The position numbers and the translations under genes were made by a program. From the NCBI RefSeq assembly GCF_000013345.1, contig NC_007777.1, positions 310,001 through 374,000 on the forward strand: a stretch of 64,000 nucleotides of DNA, read 5' to 3'. Shown here piece after piece: positions 34,933-43,678 of this stretch. Below the pieces are notes generated by a model. It was given only the letters and a program-made list of their open reading frames with translations, was not told the origin of the DNA and searched no databases. Origin of the DNA: Frankia casuarinae (lineage in GTDB: Bacteria > Actinomycetota > Actinomycetes > Frankiales > Frankiaceae). Every line of letters begins with the position of its first letter. Positions within the stretch are counted from its first letter, which is position 1.

Positions 34933-36629
34933 ACTCGACTTTCGCGGTTTTCTTGATCTCCAATTTTATGGTTGACGTCGCGTGAGACGTGTTCTGTGCG
35001 TGTTTGGTGTGCTGGTTCGTGGTGGGGTGTTTGAGCTGGTTTGCGGTCTCGGGTCGATGTCTGTTTTGTCTGGTTCCCGGGCTGTGGGGCCGGGATGGGG
35101 GCTGGTCAGGCCGCGAGGGCGCTGTCGGTGGTGGCCCAGGCGAGGCGGAGGGTGTGGATTTCCGCGTCGGTCGGGTTCGCGGGCCGTGTGGGCTGATATT
35201 GGGTGGTGATCAGGACGCGGCGGAGCTTGACGGCGAGGTCGGCGGTGCAGGGGCGGGTCTTGGTGGTGTACCAGGGGGTGCGGGCGCGGTGGTCGGCGGC
35301 GTCGCCGTGGTGGTGGCCGGTGGTGAGGTACCAGGCGAAGGCGAGGGTCTGGCAGGCCAGGCCGAACGGGACGGTGCGTTCGACGGCGGCGGTGAGTCGG
35401 TTGCGGGCCTGGCCGACCCCGAAGATCTGCTTCGCGTCCGCGATCGCGACCTCGATCGACCAGCGGGCCGCATAGCGGGCGACGAGCTCGGCGGGCCTGG
35501 TCAGGGTGTCGGTCGTGACGAGCGCGAGGTCGTAGGTCCCGGGCCGGTCGGTGTCGCGGACGAGGACGACGGTGACGGGGCGGGGGCCGAACACTCCGTA
35601 CCACAGGCAGCGGATGACCGCCGTGTGCACGGTCCCGGCGCGGCCGTAGCGGGTCACGGCCGTCGGGCGGAACGTCGCGGCCGCGGCGAGCTGGGCGAGG
35701 GAGGGCAACCGGTCGCCCTTGAGTCGGGGCCGGCCACGTCTCCCGGTGCGGGGTGGGGCGGGGGCGAACAGGGCGGCGTCGCGGCGGAGCCGGGTCGTCC
35801 AGGTCACCGAGGCCGGCAGTCCCCTGAGCTCGTCGCCGGCGTAGGCGGCATCCGCGACGACGTGGACCCGGCGGGCGGGGAACGCCCCGGCCAGCTGTTC
35901 GACCGCGCGGGCGGCCAGCCAGAGCCGCGAGGCCGAGACGGTGTCCTTGCGGACCAGGCGGGCCAGGACCGGCAGGCAGACCGGCCGGCCGAGCAGCGGC
36001 GCCGGCACGACGAGGCCGACGATCACCCAGTTGTTGCCGAACCCGACCTGGTCTGGCCCCTTCGCGGATCCGTCGTGGAACCAGCCCACCGCCCACACCT
36101 TCTTCCCCGCCCGGTGGAACAGGGTGTCATCGACGACGACGTGCAGCGGCCCGGCCGGGACGAGGCGGTCGACGACGAGCCGGGCGAGCGCCAGGCCGAC
36201 CTTCTCCGGCGACCAGACCGCCCGCGCGAAAAACCGGTGCGCCCGGTCGTGCGGCCACAGCGTGGACAGGCCCGCGCCGACGAGCATCCCGCACACCGTG
36301 CGCCGCCCGCCGGTGGCGAGCATCCCCACGACGAGCGCCCGGAACGTCCGGAACGACGGCGCGGTGAAACACGGCCGGAAACCCTCCAGCAGCACCGCCA
36401 GAGAAACCGGTATCGTCACGTCCGGGAGCATCGGCGTCCAACTTTCGGGTTGGTACAGGAAACGCTGATGCTCCCGCCACCAGCCCCTCGCGCTGGCCTT
36501 CCACCCCTCCGCCACGCACCGCGATACCACCGGCAGGCACCAGGGAATCATCCACCCGAAAGCAATCGGGAAAATTATCCAGCCGTTGCCAGACACTGAT
36601 CTGGATCAAGAAAACTGCGAAACTCTAGT
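34933..36629 (-). mobile_element. IS701-family-like insertion sequence
   Basis: The outer sequences match as an imperfect 26-base inverted repeat (34933-34958 against 36604-36629, 23 identities), with the shared core GTTTTCTTGATC. The element encloses a single transposase. The exact outermost base and a target duplication could not be settled. It lies 50 bases right of the IS4 element, and its other end abuts a truncated acetyltransferase gene. Confidence 0.8.
35106..36431 (-). CDS. IS701-family transposase (DDE superfamily)
   Basis: About 441 residues from ATG 36431. In-frame ATGs upstream reach 36596, but those residues overlap the element end. Motifs: VVVDDTLFHRAGKKVWAVGW (first Asp pair), VHVVADAAYAGDELRGLP (second Asp) and YAARWSIEVAIADAKQIFGV with the catalytic Glu. 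The C-terminal HTLRLAWATTDSALAA is typical of actinobacterial IS701 copies. Frame intact. Confidence 0.88.
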   Translation of the reverse strand: MLPDVTIPVSLAVLLEGFRPCFTAPSFRTFRALVVGMLATGGRRTVCGMLVGAGLSTLWPHDRAHRFFARAVWSPEKVGLALARLVVDRLVPAGPLHVVVDDTLFHRAGKKVWAVGWFHDGSAKGPDQVGFGNNWVIVGLVVPAPLLGRPVCLPVLARLVRKDTVSASRLWLAARAVEQLAGAFPARRVHVVADAAYAGDELRGLPASVTWTTRLRRDAALFAPAPPRTGRRGRPRLKGDRLPSLAQLAAAATFRPTAVTRYGRAGTVHTAVIRCLWYGVFGPRPVTVVLVRDTDRPGTYDLALVTTDTLTRPAELVARYAARWSIEVAIADAKQIFGVGQARNRLTAAVERTVPFGLACQTLAFAWYLTTGHHHGDAADHRARTPWYTTKTRPCTADLAVKLRRVLITTQYQPTRPANPTDAEIHTLRLAWATTDSALAA

Positions 36630-36649
36630 GGGAACAAGACCCGAGTGTA

Positions 36650-37126
36650 TTGGTCGGATACGGTCGTCAGACTCCGGACTCACTCGAAAACCGGCGAGAA
36701 GGAGTCCAGCATCAGGCACGAGGTACCGACGATCAACTACGATTCACCGTCTACGACATAACGACAACCCCGCCAACCCCTGTGGGGACCACTGCCGTAC
36801 TCATCGATCATCACGTACGGACCGGCGAGTTTATAATCCAGCTCAACCCGTCCAGCCGAGGCAAAGGTATAGGAACCGAAGCTACCCGCCTAACACTCGA
36901 TTACGCCTTTCATATTTCCAATCTTCGATGCGTCTACCTGTCGGTGCTGACCCCGAACACAGGAGCAATCCGCGCCTACGAGAAGGCCGGATTCCGGAAG
37001 ATCGGGGAACGGCGACAGTCCGGGTATTGGCTCGGCCAGTCTGCCGATGAGACCCTCATGGACGCTATACCGGCAGAATTTCCCGGACCCTCCCTCGTGC
37101 GACAACTAGTCAATCCGGATTCGTAA
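36650..37126 (+). pseudogene. GNAT acetyltransferase, 5' end lost
   Basis: The frame starts inside the family homology (DSLENRREGVQHQARGTDDQ) and continues to a normal C-terminus. The acetyl-CoA site is clear: LNPSSRGKGIGTEATRLTLD, then NTGAIRAYEKAGFRKIGERR. The first 40 or so residues of a RimJ/RimL-like enzyme are missing, and the IS701-type end lies 20 bases upstream, so the element truncated it. ATG 36650 may still allow translation of a defective protein. G+C is lower than in the surrounding core. Confidence 0.7.
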
Positions 37127-37323
37127 CAATCGCGCCGTTTCCGATCTAGCTTCGCTGCGCGTCCGACTGGCCGCGACGTCGACCGTTCTCGCCGTACCCG
37201 CCCGGAACCTTGAGGACTTCGGGCGGAGGTACGGCGTTGTCCAGTTGCAGGATGCTTACAACCGGTGAAGACTCTCGAAAGTGTGGGACGGCTGATCTCG
37301 AATCGTTGCGACCAGGGATATTG

Positions 37324-38342
37324 TCATGGTCGGAGGTCCATGAAGTCGGCCATCTCGCTAAGGCCACTACTCTTTGCGGTGCGGACGCCGGTAGCATCCA
37401 ACAATGTGCCGACCAATGAATGCGCCGTCCGTTGATTTCTCAGCCATTCGGGAGCAGACTTTCGGATGCTCACCAGAGTTCTCGTTGCACCCGGGTAATT
37501 ATGCGTAGAGACCTGCGCTTCGGCCACGGTCAGTAGATGGCGAGACCACCTACCCGAAGACATCTTCTTCGATGGTCGGACGGACCGAGCCAGGTGGAGT
37601 GCTAGAGACGGATCGCCACCTATAAGAGTGTTTTCAACGGATGCCGTCTCGACCACAGTCGGCCCGAAAGAGATCCATGCATGCGGCCCGTAATCTATCC
37701 TGTCGGTCTCGACCCGAACAGCCGCCATGCGAGCAAGTTGGATCAGTTCGTGCGATGTATCAGGCCGGTTATTTCGGGATGCCGCGCTACTACCTCGAAG
37801 AAGCAATGTTCCCCACACCGAGAGATGCTGAGGTGTGGCCTTGGTCATCGAAGGTTCGATGTTTTCGGCAGCGCGTACCGCGATTTCTTCCGCTTCATCG
37901 AAGCGCCTTTGTCTTAGTAGATACCATGACAGCACGCCGGTGGCGGTCGCATCTAGGATTTCGCTACCCGCACGGGATGACGTCTCCTTTGCCTTCATCA
38001 CAGACCAATAGCCGAGGTCTTCGTGTCGAAGGTAGATGAGTACGGCCCCTGCAAGGCGGTACGCCTGAGCCAGATAGCGCAATGCGGTTAGTTCATCGTC
38101 GCCGTCATAGTGCGACACTGCTACTTGTGCCGCATCGAGTATCCCGGGCAGCTCTGTAGCGGCGAGCTGATAGCGAGAACTGTTGTAAGCGCGCCCCGCC
38201 CGAGCCAAGGTTTTGCCAATTTCGTCTAGCGCGGGTGGTTCGCTGGCGGGGGCAGAATTCAGGCTATCCGACGAAGGCATTAGCGTCTTCCGCAGTGCCC
38301 AGAGACTAGGTTCCTGAAGAGAGTCCCGCGGCGCCACAGATT
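37324..38342 (-). pseudogene. HTH-TPR regulator, 3' part (split by ISAs1-type element)
   Basis: The minus frame from the element edge reads ESVAPRDSLQEPSLWALRKT and then a TPR-like helical domain (IGKTLARAGRAYNSSRYQLA, ELTALRYLAQAYRLAGAVLI, VLSWYLLRQRRFDEAEEIAV) to the stop at 37324. The HTH half is at 39978-40195, beyond the inserted element. Removing the element and one 10-base duplication restores one open frame of about 410 codons. Low G+C marks it as foreign. Confidence 0.85.
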
Positions 38343-39977
38343 CAGGGTGACCCGCAAAGTCATTGATGCAGGTCAGCGGGGTTGTCGAGAGTGAGGATGG
38401 CCAGGAGCAGGGCGTTGTCGTGTCGGATTCTGCGGATGGTCGGGGCGATGCGGTTATGGCCAGCGAGGCGAATCAGCCCGATGATCAGGTTACGGAGTGT
38501 GGTCATGATGCGGGGCAGTGGGCCGGTCCGAACCCGCGAGGCATCCTCACGGAACGTCACATCGCGCACCCAGTGGACCTTGTTCTCGATCGTCCAATGC
38601 CCTCGGGCGTAGCCCGCGAGATCAGCGGGTGTGACCGCGTCGAGGGTGAGGCTCGTCAGGACGTGGACCGTGACAGTGCTCGGGATCGTCCGGGTGACCC
38701 GGGCCCGGCCCGTGCCGGTGGTCACGGTCCGCCGGACATGACGGCGGATCCGCGCCACGGTGCGGGCATGGGGATAGCGGGCACGGATCGCCTCGCTGGC
38801 CTGGGCCAGCTGGATGGTGCGTCGTTCGAACCGTCCATGGGCCCTGCCCTCGGCGCTGTGCCCGATCGGGATCTTCGTCCAGTCGGTCGCCTGGTGGCAG
38901 TCGACCGACAACGCCGGGGTGTTCGCCTTCACCGTGAACACGAAGTGCGCTCCCAGCTCGGTGACGATCAGGTCGGCGTGGGCGCGGGTCGTGTGCAACG
39001 CATCAGCGGTCACCACCACCCCATCCAGCGGATCATGGGAATGCAGTTCGCGGAGCAGCGGTGCGAACGCGGTGACCTCGTTCGTCTTCGCGCCGACCTC
39101 ATGCTCGGCGAGCACCACACCCGTGCCGTGTTCGGCGACCGCGAGCAGGTGCGGTGCCCGCCCCTCAGGCCCAGCCGCGCCACGCAGGGTCTTCCCGTCG
39201 ACCGCGACCACCCGCCGCCCACCACCACGGGCCTGGCGGGCGCGGGCCGCGGCGAACATCCCGACCGCCCTCGCCAGCGCCGAGCTGTCCACCGCGGACA
39301 GGACCCGGATCATCGTGTCCACCGACGGTGCCTGCGGCTGCCCGGTCACCGGATGGACCCGCGCCCCGAGAGCGGTCAGGACCTGCGTCGGGGCGTGCGC
39401 AGCCCAGGCCGCGATCTCCTCCACCGACTTCTCCCCCGCGGCGACCGCTGCGGCGGACAGTCCCAGGATCACCGGGAGCCGGTGACGTATCCCTCGCGGG
39501 TCCCGCGGGTCAGGCACCCCGGCGAGTACGTCGGCGAGCCCCTGCACCTCACCGCCGTGCGCCCCCAGGACCCGCAGCGACCGCCGCATCCGGACCAGCT
39601 GCCCCGACCCGGCCTGTCCGAGATCGGTGGGAGTGACGGGCATGCGAGACTGGACCGGCAACGGGGCTCCCTACGGCTGGTGATCTAGGCAATCCCCGTC
39701 CTACCGGGACCCCGTTGCCTCACCGCAGCCACCCTCACCGTGGTGGCCCGCCGTTGTTCCCCCGGACCCCACGGCCCCACCGCCCCACCCACCCCACCGG
39801 CTGTCACAGAACGTCATCGGTGGCGTTTCCGCCGGCGCCGGAACCCACCCTCACACGCGCTACTCACAGCGACGAAACAGCAGCCGGGCCCGGATCCTCA
39901 CACCACCACCGGCCCCAGCCCCCCGCACCCCGTCTCACACCGTCTACCTGCACAAACAGACTTTGCGGGTCACCCTG
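38343..39977 (-). mobile_element. ISAs1-family insertion sequence, 1635 bases
   Basis: Terminal inverted repeats are CAGGGTGACCCGCAAAGTC at 38343 and its inverse ending at 39977. A 10-base target duplication surrounds it. One transposase gene, followed on the right by about 300 bases of non-coding Pro-rich-looking sequence inside the element. It interrupts an HTH-TPR regulator. Confidence 0.93.
38360..39661 (-). CDS. ISAs1-family transposase
   Basis: 433 residues. An N-terminal DDE_Tnp_1-associated domain (DVLAGVPDPRDPRGIRHRLP) is followed by the catalytic core: VVAVDGKTLRGAAGPEGRA (first Asp), GVVVTADALHTTRAHADLI (second Asp) and GHWTIENKVHWVRDVTFRED (Glu). All three acidic residues and the H-x-V-RD-VTF motif are present, so it is likely functional. 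Confidence 0.95.
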   Translation of the reverse strand: MPVQSRMPVTPTDLGQAGSGQLVRMRRSLRVLGAHGGEVQGLADVLAGVPDPRDPRGIRHRLPVILGLSAAAVAAGEKSVEEIAAWAAHAPTQVLTALGARVHPVTGQPQAPSVDTMIRVLSAVDSSALARAVGMFAAARARQARGGGRRVVAVDGKTLRGAAGPEGRAPHLLAVAEHGTGVVLAEHEVGAKTNEVTAFAPLLRELHSHDPLDGVVVTADALHTTRAHADLIVTELGAHFVFTVKANTPALSVDCHQATDWTKIPIGHSAEGRAHGRFERRTIQLAQASEAIRARYPHARTVARIRRHVRRTVTTGTGRARVTRTIPSTVTVHVLTSLTLDAVTPADLAGYARGHWTIENKVHWVRDVTFREDASRVRTGPLPRIMTTLRNLIIGLIRLAGHNRIAPTIRRIRHDNALLLAILTLDNPADLHQ

Positions 39978-40195
39978 GCCACAGATTCGCCGTTATCGAA
40001 AAGCTCAGAGGTCTTAACGTTCAGACCACGGGCCAACGCATGAAGCGTTTCTATTCGAGCCCCCGCCCGTCGATTCTGCTCTAGCTTTCTGATTACGGCG
40101 ACGCTGACACCAGAGCGTGCGGCTAGCTCTTCCTGTGAGAGAGAGCGCCTACGCCGTATCTGGGCAATCCTGTCACCAGGCATTATGTCGGGCAT
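39978..40195 (-). pseudogene. HTH-TPR regulator, 5' part (XRE helix-turn-helix)
   Basis: From ATG 40195 (GGAGGTGA five bases upstream) the peptide MPDIMPGDRIAQIRRRRSLS, QEELAARSGVSVAVIRKLEQ, then ETLHALARGLNVKTSELF is a complete XRE-type HTH. It runs to DNGESVA and is then cut by the ISAs1-type element. The truncated product would add about ten element-encoded residues (RVTRKVCLCR). It could still be made and bind DNA without its sensor domain. Confidence 0.85.
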
Positions 40196-40475
40196 GCCGT
40201 CACCTCCGATGCGGAGCGTAGCAGAGGCCCGCAAGAATTCCCACCGACTGCTCAGGACGTCCCGCAAGTTCGTAGGCCCGGGATTGACTTTCTGAGGCCC
40301 GAAATCGGCCAGACCCCATGACGACTTTCGGAGCCGCGCGAGAGACACGACACATGGCCCCCGGCTCCCGTCATGCTGACGGGCTAGATCCACTGGAGGC
40401 TGACTCCCGGTGCTCCGCGCGTAGGGGACCGCCCGGCGGTAGATCAAATAGAGCAATCAGCTACTTCAGTTGCGG
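40196..40475. promoter_or_regulatory. Regulator upstream region and right junction of the foreign segment
   Basis: No gene is seen. G+C is lower than in the core. The right edge, about 40476, is where the ABC ATPase sequence resumes. There is no IS end at this junction, so the foreign DNA was joined here by another route, or a former element was deleted. Confidence 0.4.
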
Positions 40476-40689
40476 GCTTGCCGGCCCCGTTGGGCCCGAC
40501 GAATCCGGCGACGACCCCCTCGGGAATCGTGAGGTCGAGACCGGTGACGACGGTCCGGCGCCCGTAACGCTTGGTCAGACCCTGGACGTCGACGGCGGCC
40601 GGCCGGTCTGTCTCAGGTACCGGCCGGGTGGTGCCGGGCCGGGTGGCGCCGGGTGATGGCGAACCGGGCCCGCCAGTGGTTGTCATCAT
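40476..40689 (-). pseudogene. ABC transporter ATPase, N-terminal remnant
   Basis: From ATG 40689 the peptide has a Pro/Thr-rich head, then VDVQGLTKRYGRRTVVTGLD and Walker A VGPNGAGK. Homology ends immediately after the P-loop lysine at about 40476, and the frame then stops after ten unrelated residues. Most of the ATPase is missing. It sits downstream of the LuxR-type regulator and its kinase, the usual order for two-component-controlled ABC exporters. Confidence 0.85.
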
Positions 40690-40785
40690 GGGAATCAGAC
40701 TGGTGTGGCCGCCCCCTCACGTCGTCCGTCCAGCGGCGGCATCGTCGTACGCAATGTGACGCAGCACCGGGTACGCCCAGCCGGC

Positions 40786-41430
40786 TCAGACGAGGCCGGC
40801 CTGGTGGGCCAGGACGGCGAGCTGGGCCCGGTCCCGCGCCGCCAGTTTCACCATCACCCGGCTCACGTGGGTGCGGGCCGTCGCCGGACTGATCACCAGT
40901 CGGGCGGCGATCTCGTCGTTGGACAGCCCGTGGCCGACGAGGCTCATCACCTCGCGTTCCCGCACGGTCAGCCCGCGCAGGTCCGGGGCGGCGACGGCGG
41001 CTGGCCGGCGGGCGAAGGTCTCGATGACGAGTCGGGTCACCGTCGGGGAGAGCAGAGACTCGCCCGCGGCGACGACCCGGATCGCTCGCAGCAGGTCGGC
41101 GGCCTCGGTGTCCTTGAGCACGAAGCCCGAGGCGCCGCCCCGCAACGCCTCGAAGACGTATTCGTCCAGCTCAAAGGTGGTGACCATGACGACCCGGGTA
41201 GCGGCCAGGTCGGGATCCTCGACGATCGTCCGCAGCGCCGCCAGCCCGTCGAGGACCGGCATGCGGATGTCGAGCAGCACGACGTCGGGTCGGGTGGCGC
41301 GGACGAGTTCGACCGCGGCCCGACCGTCCTCGGCCTCGCCGACGAGCTCCAGATCGTCCTCGGTCTCGATGAGTACCCGCAGCCCGAGCCGCACCAGCGG
41401 CTGGTCGTCGGCCACCGCCACCCGGATCAC
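40786..41430 (-). CDS. NarL/LuxR-family response regulator
   Basis: 214 residues from GTG 41430, which overlaps the kinase stop. The receiver has VAVADDQPLVRLGLRVLIET, phospho-acceptor in DVVLLDIRMPVLDGLAALR, and Lys in GFVLKDTEA. The C-terminal LuxR HTH reads LTVREREVMSLVGHGLSNDE followed by IAARLVISPATARTHVSRVM. It is intact although both its kinase and its probable target exporter are broken, so it may now be unphosphorylated or cross-regulated. Confidence 0.93.
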   Translation of the reverse strand: MIRVAVADDQPLVRLGLRVLIETEDDLELVGEAEDGRAAVELVRATRPDVVLLDIRMPVLDGLAALRTIVEDPDLAATRVVMVTTFELDEYVFEALRGGASGFVLKDTEAADLLRAIRVVAAGESLLSPTVTRLVIETFARRPAAVAAPDLRGLTVREREVMSLVGHGLSNDEIAARLVISPATARTHVSRVMVKLAARDRAQLAVLAHQAGLV

Positions 41431-42739
41431 GAGCGGGTCACCCAGCTGGGGAACGTCCGGCCGCCGCCGGTATGCACCGGAAGCTCGGCCCGGACCTGCC
41501 AACCGCCGGCCCGGACCGGTCCGGCGGTGAGGCTTCCGCCGAGCTCCGCGGCCGTGCCCGGCTGGTCGGTGACGTCGACGACGAGCCGGCCGTCGATGAT
41601 CCCCATGGTGACGCGCACCCGTACTCCGTTCGGCTCCCCGTGCCGGAGCACGTTGGTCAGCGACTCCTGAATGATGCGGTAGGCCGCCAGATCGAGGTCC
41701 GCCGGCAGGCCCGTGAGATCCTGGGAGTCTCCCTGCGTGACGAGCTCGACGGGCACCCCGCAGAGCCGGACCTCGCGCAGCAGGCTCGGGAGTCGGCCGA
41801 GTCCCGTCAACGGGGTCCTGGGCGGCTCGTCAGGCGCCTCGCGGGCCCTGCCGGTCCCCCCTCCCGGGTATCCGTCGAGGACGCGGCGGCGGCGCTGGTG
41901 GTGGCGGCGGCGCTGGCGGCGGCGGTGACGGAGTCCGCGGCCGCCGCCGGGTCCGCCCGCCGGCCGGCCCGGGTGAGCGCCAGGGTGGCCCGCAGCTCGT
42001 CCAGCGCGTCGACGCTCGTCCGGCGGATGGCCTCCAGGGCCACCTGGGCCTGCTCGGGACGCCGGTCCAGCACATGCAGCGCCACCGCGGCCTGTAGGGA
42101 GATAATGGACCGGCTGTGGCCCACGACGTCGTGGACCTCGCGAGCCATCCGCAGCCGTTCCTGTTCGATCCGGCGGCGGGTCGCCTCCTCCTTGGCCTGC
42201 GCAGAGGCGATGCGGTTGAGTCTGATCAGGGCGCCCACGAAGGCGGGGACGGTGCAGGACGCGACCGTCCCGATCATCGTGATGCCGAACTTCCAGCCGC
42301 CGTCGGCATATCCCCGCAGTAGCGCGACGACCGAGCCGAGGAAGATCAGCAGAACGCAGACCCCCACGGCTCGGCTCGTCGTCCGCTGGTCGTGGCGCAG
42401 CCCGACCGCGAGCCCGGACACGATCACGGGAAAGAAGGCGGGGCCGTGCGGGTAGCCGGTGCCGAGGTAGCCGCCGAGGAGCAGGCTCGTGGCCATCAGC
42501 ATGGCCAACGGAGCCCGGCGGCGCAGGGGGATGGCGGCGGCCAGCAGGGCGAGCAGCACGTAGGCGAAGGCATCCAACGGCCGGGAGGGGGGCACCTGGT
42601 CGGCACCAACCTCCCCGGAACCGCGGAGCAACGCCGCCGCGATGAACGCGGTGAACAGGAGGTCACCGATCACCGGGAAGATGCCGCGCCTGGCCTCTAC
42701 CATCTCTCCGACGGTAGCGAGCCGCCGTCGTGCCGACAT
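41427..42739 (-). pseudogene. HisKA_3 sensor kinase, frameshifted and lacking the ATP lid
   Basis: The first frame (42739 to 41807; ATG 42706 also possible) has several membrane spans (GDLLFTAFIAAALLRG, AYVLLALLAAAIPLRRRAPL) and the H-box MAREVHDVVGHSRSIISLQA. It then enters an Ala/Ser-rich linker and stops. The second frame (41427 to about 41830) resumes GLGRLPSLLREVRLCGVPVE with N-box IIQESLTNVLRHGEPNGVRV. The expected DNG box reads DVTDQPG, and the GHGL-G-M lid is absent before GGWQVRAELP. Two independent lesions indicate loss of function. Confidence 0.75.
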
Positions 42740-42957
42740 CCGCCACTGGACGTATCCGGCGTACGGGCCGGGACGCAGCCGGGAGCCGGGACGCAGCCGG
42801 GAGGAGGAAGCGCCCGGCCGGTGGTCGACCGGTTTCGACGTGTCCTTGCGATGCCCTTGTTACGGATTGTCTCCTTGTTACGGTTACGCTGCGGCCTGAG
42901 GGTGGCCGTCGCGGCCCGAGGGCTCACGACGGCCGGTGGCGGGGAGGTGCCAGGAGG
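42740..42957. promoter_or_regulatory. Divergent promoter region of the kinase relic and tmk
   Basis: 218 bases without a gene. A 16-base direct repeat, GGGACGCAGCCGGGAG, lies near 42770-42802. The right end carries CCAGGAGG, the tmk ribosome site. Confidence 0.35.
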
Positions 42958-43596
42958 ATGATCCTCGCGATCGAAGGCGTTGACGGCGCGGGCAAGAACA
43001 CGCTGACCGGGCGGCTGGTCGCCCGCCTCACCGCCGCCGGCCGCAGCGTCGCGACGCTCGCCTATCCCCGCTATGCGACCGAGCCCCTCGGCCCGGCGGT
43101 GCGTGGCCTGCTGGCCGGCGATCCGCGGCTTGCGCCGCTCGCGGCCTCCCCCCGGGCGAGCGCGATGATGTTCGCGCTCGACCGGGCCAACTCCCGTCCC
43201 GAACTCGACGCTCTCGTCCGTACGCACGATCTGATGATCATCGATCGTTACGTGGCGTCGAACGCGGCGTACGGCGCGGCGCGGCTGCCGGCCACCGAGC
43301 GGGAGAGCTTTCCCGCCTGGATCGCCGAGCTGGAACTCGGCGCGCTCGCGCTGCCGGTGCCCGATCTCCAGGTCCTGCTGCGGATCCCGGTGGGGACGGC
43401 GCGGGCGGGTACGCTCGCCCGCGCCGGGGCCGACCGGGGGCGGGCGCTGGACACCTTCGAATCCGACGACGGGCTGCAGGAGCGGTGCGCGCGGATGTAC
43501 GAGGAGCTGGCGGCCCGGAGTTGGGTCTCCCCGTGGCTGGTGGTGGACCGGGAGACTGGTGTCGACACGATCTGCGAACACCTCGCCACCCGGTAG
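42958..43596 (+). CDS. tmk: Thymidylate kinase (mycobacterial type)
   Basis: 212 residues from ATG 42958 with CAGGAGG directly upstream. It phosphorylates dTMP to dTDP for DNA synthesis. P-loop is EGVDGAGKNTLTGRL (Asn where many enzymes have Ser; mycobacterial homologues vary here too), with LAYPRYATEPLGPAVRGLL, the base-binding DRYVASNAAYGAARLP, and a lid region RAGADRGRALDTFESDDGLQ. Convergent with the desaturase gene. Confidence 0.9.
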   Translation: MILAIEGVDGAGKNTLTGRLVARLTAAGRSVATLAYPRYATEPLGPAVRGLLAGDPRLAPLAASPRASAMMFALDRANSRPELDALVRTHDLMIIDRYVASNAAYGAARLPATERESFPAWIAELELGALALPVPDLQVLLRIPVGTARAGTLARAGADRGRALDTFESDDGLQERCARMYEELAARSWVSPWLVVDRETGVDTICEHLATR

Positions 43597-43622
43597 GGAC
43601 GCTACGGACAGTGAGACCATCC

Positions 43623-43676
43623 CGGGTTTTCCGGGTTTTCCGGGTTTTCCGGGTTATGCAGGTTATGCAGGTTATG
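43623..43676. repeat. Six 9-base tandem repeats between tmk and the desaturase gene
   Basis: CGGGTTTTC three times, then CGGGTTATG once and CAGGTTATG twice, with no interruption. The array fills the gap between the convergent stops and touches the desaturase stop codon. Confidence 0.9.
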
Positions 43677-43678
43677 CG

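Larger units (their letters stand above)
38333..39987. repeat. 10-base target duplication of the ISAs1-family element
   Basis: GCCACAGATT is present at 38333-38342 and 39978-39987, flanking the element exactly. Its length is that expected for ISAs1-type transposition. Confidence 0.93.

Noticed and set aside
34989-36599. 536-codon plus-strand frame opposite the IS701-type transposase
   Set aside because: Composition dominated by Gly/Arg/Asp with no domain. It is complementary to a complete DDE transposase.
38363-39688. 441-codon plus-strand frame opposite the ISAs1-type transposase
   Set aside because: Shadow frame. The catalytic residues and family motifs are on the minus strand.
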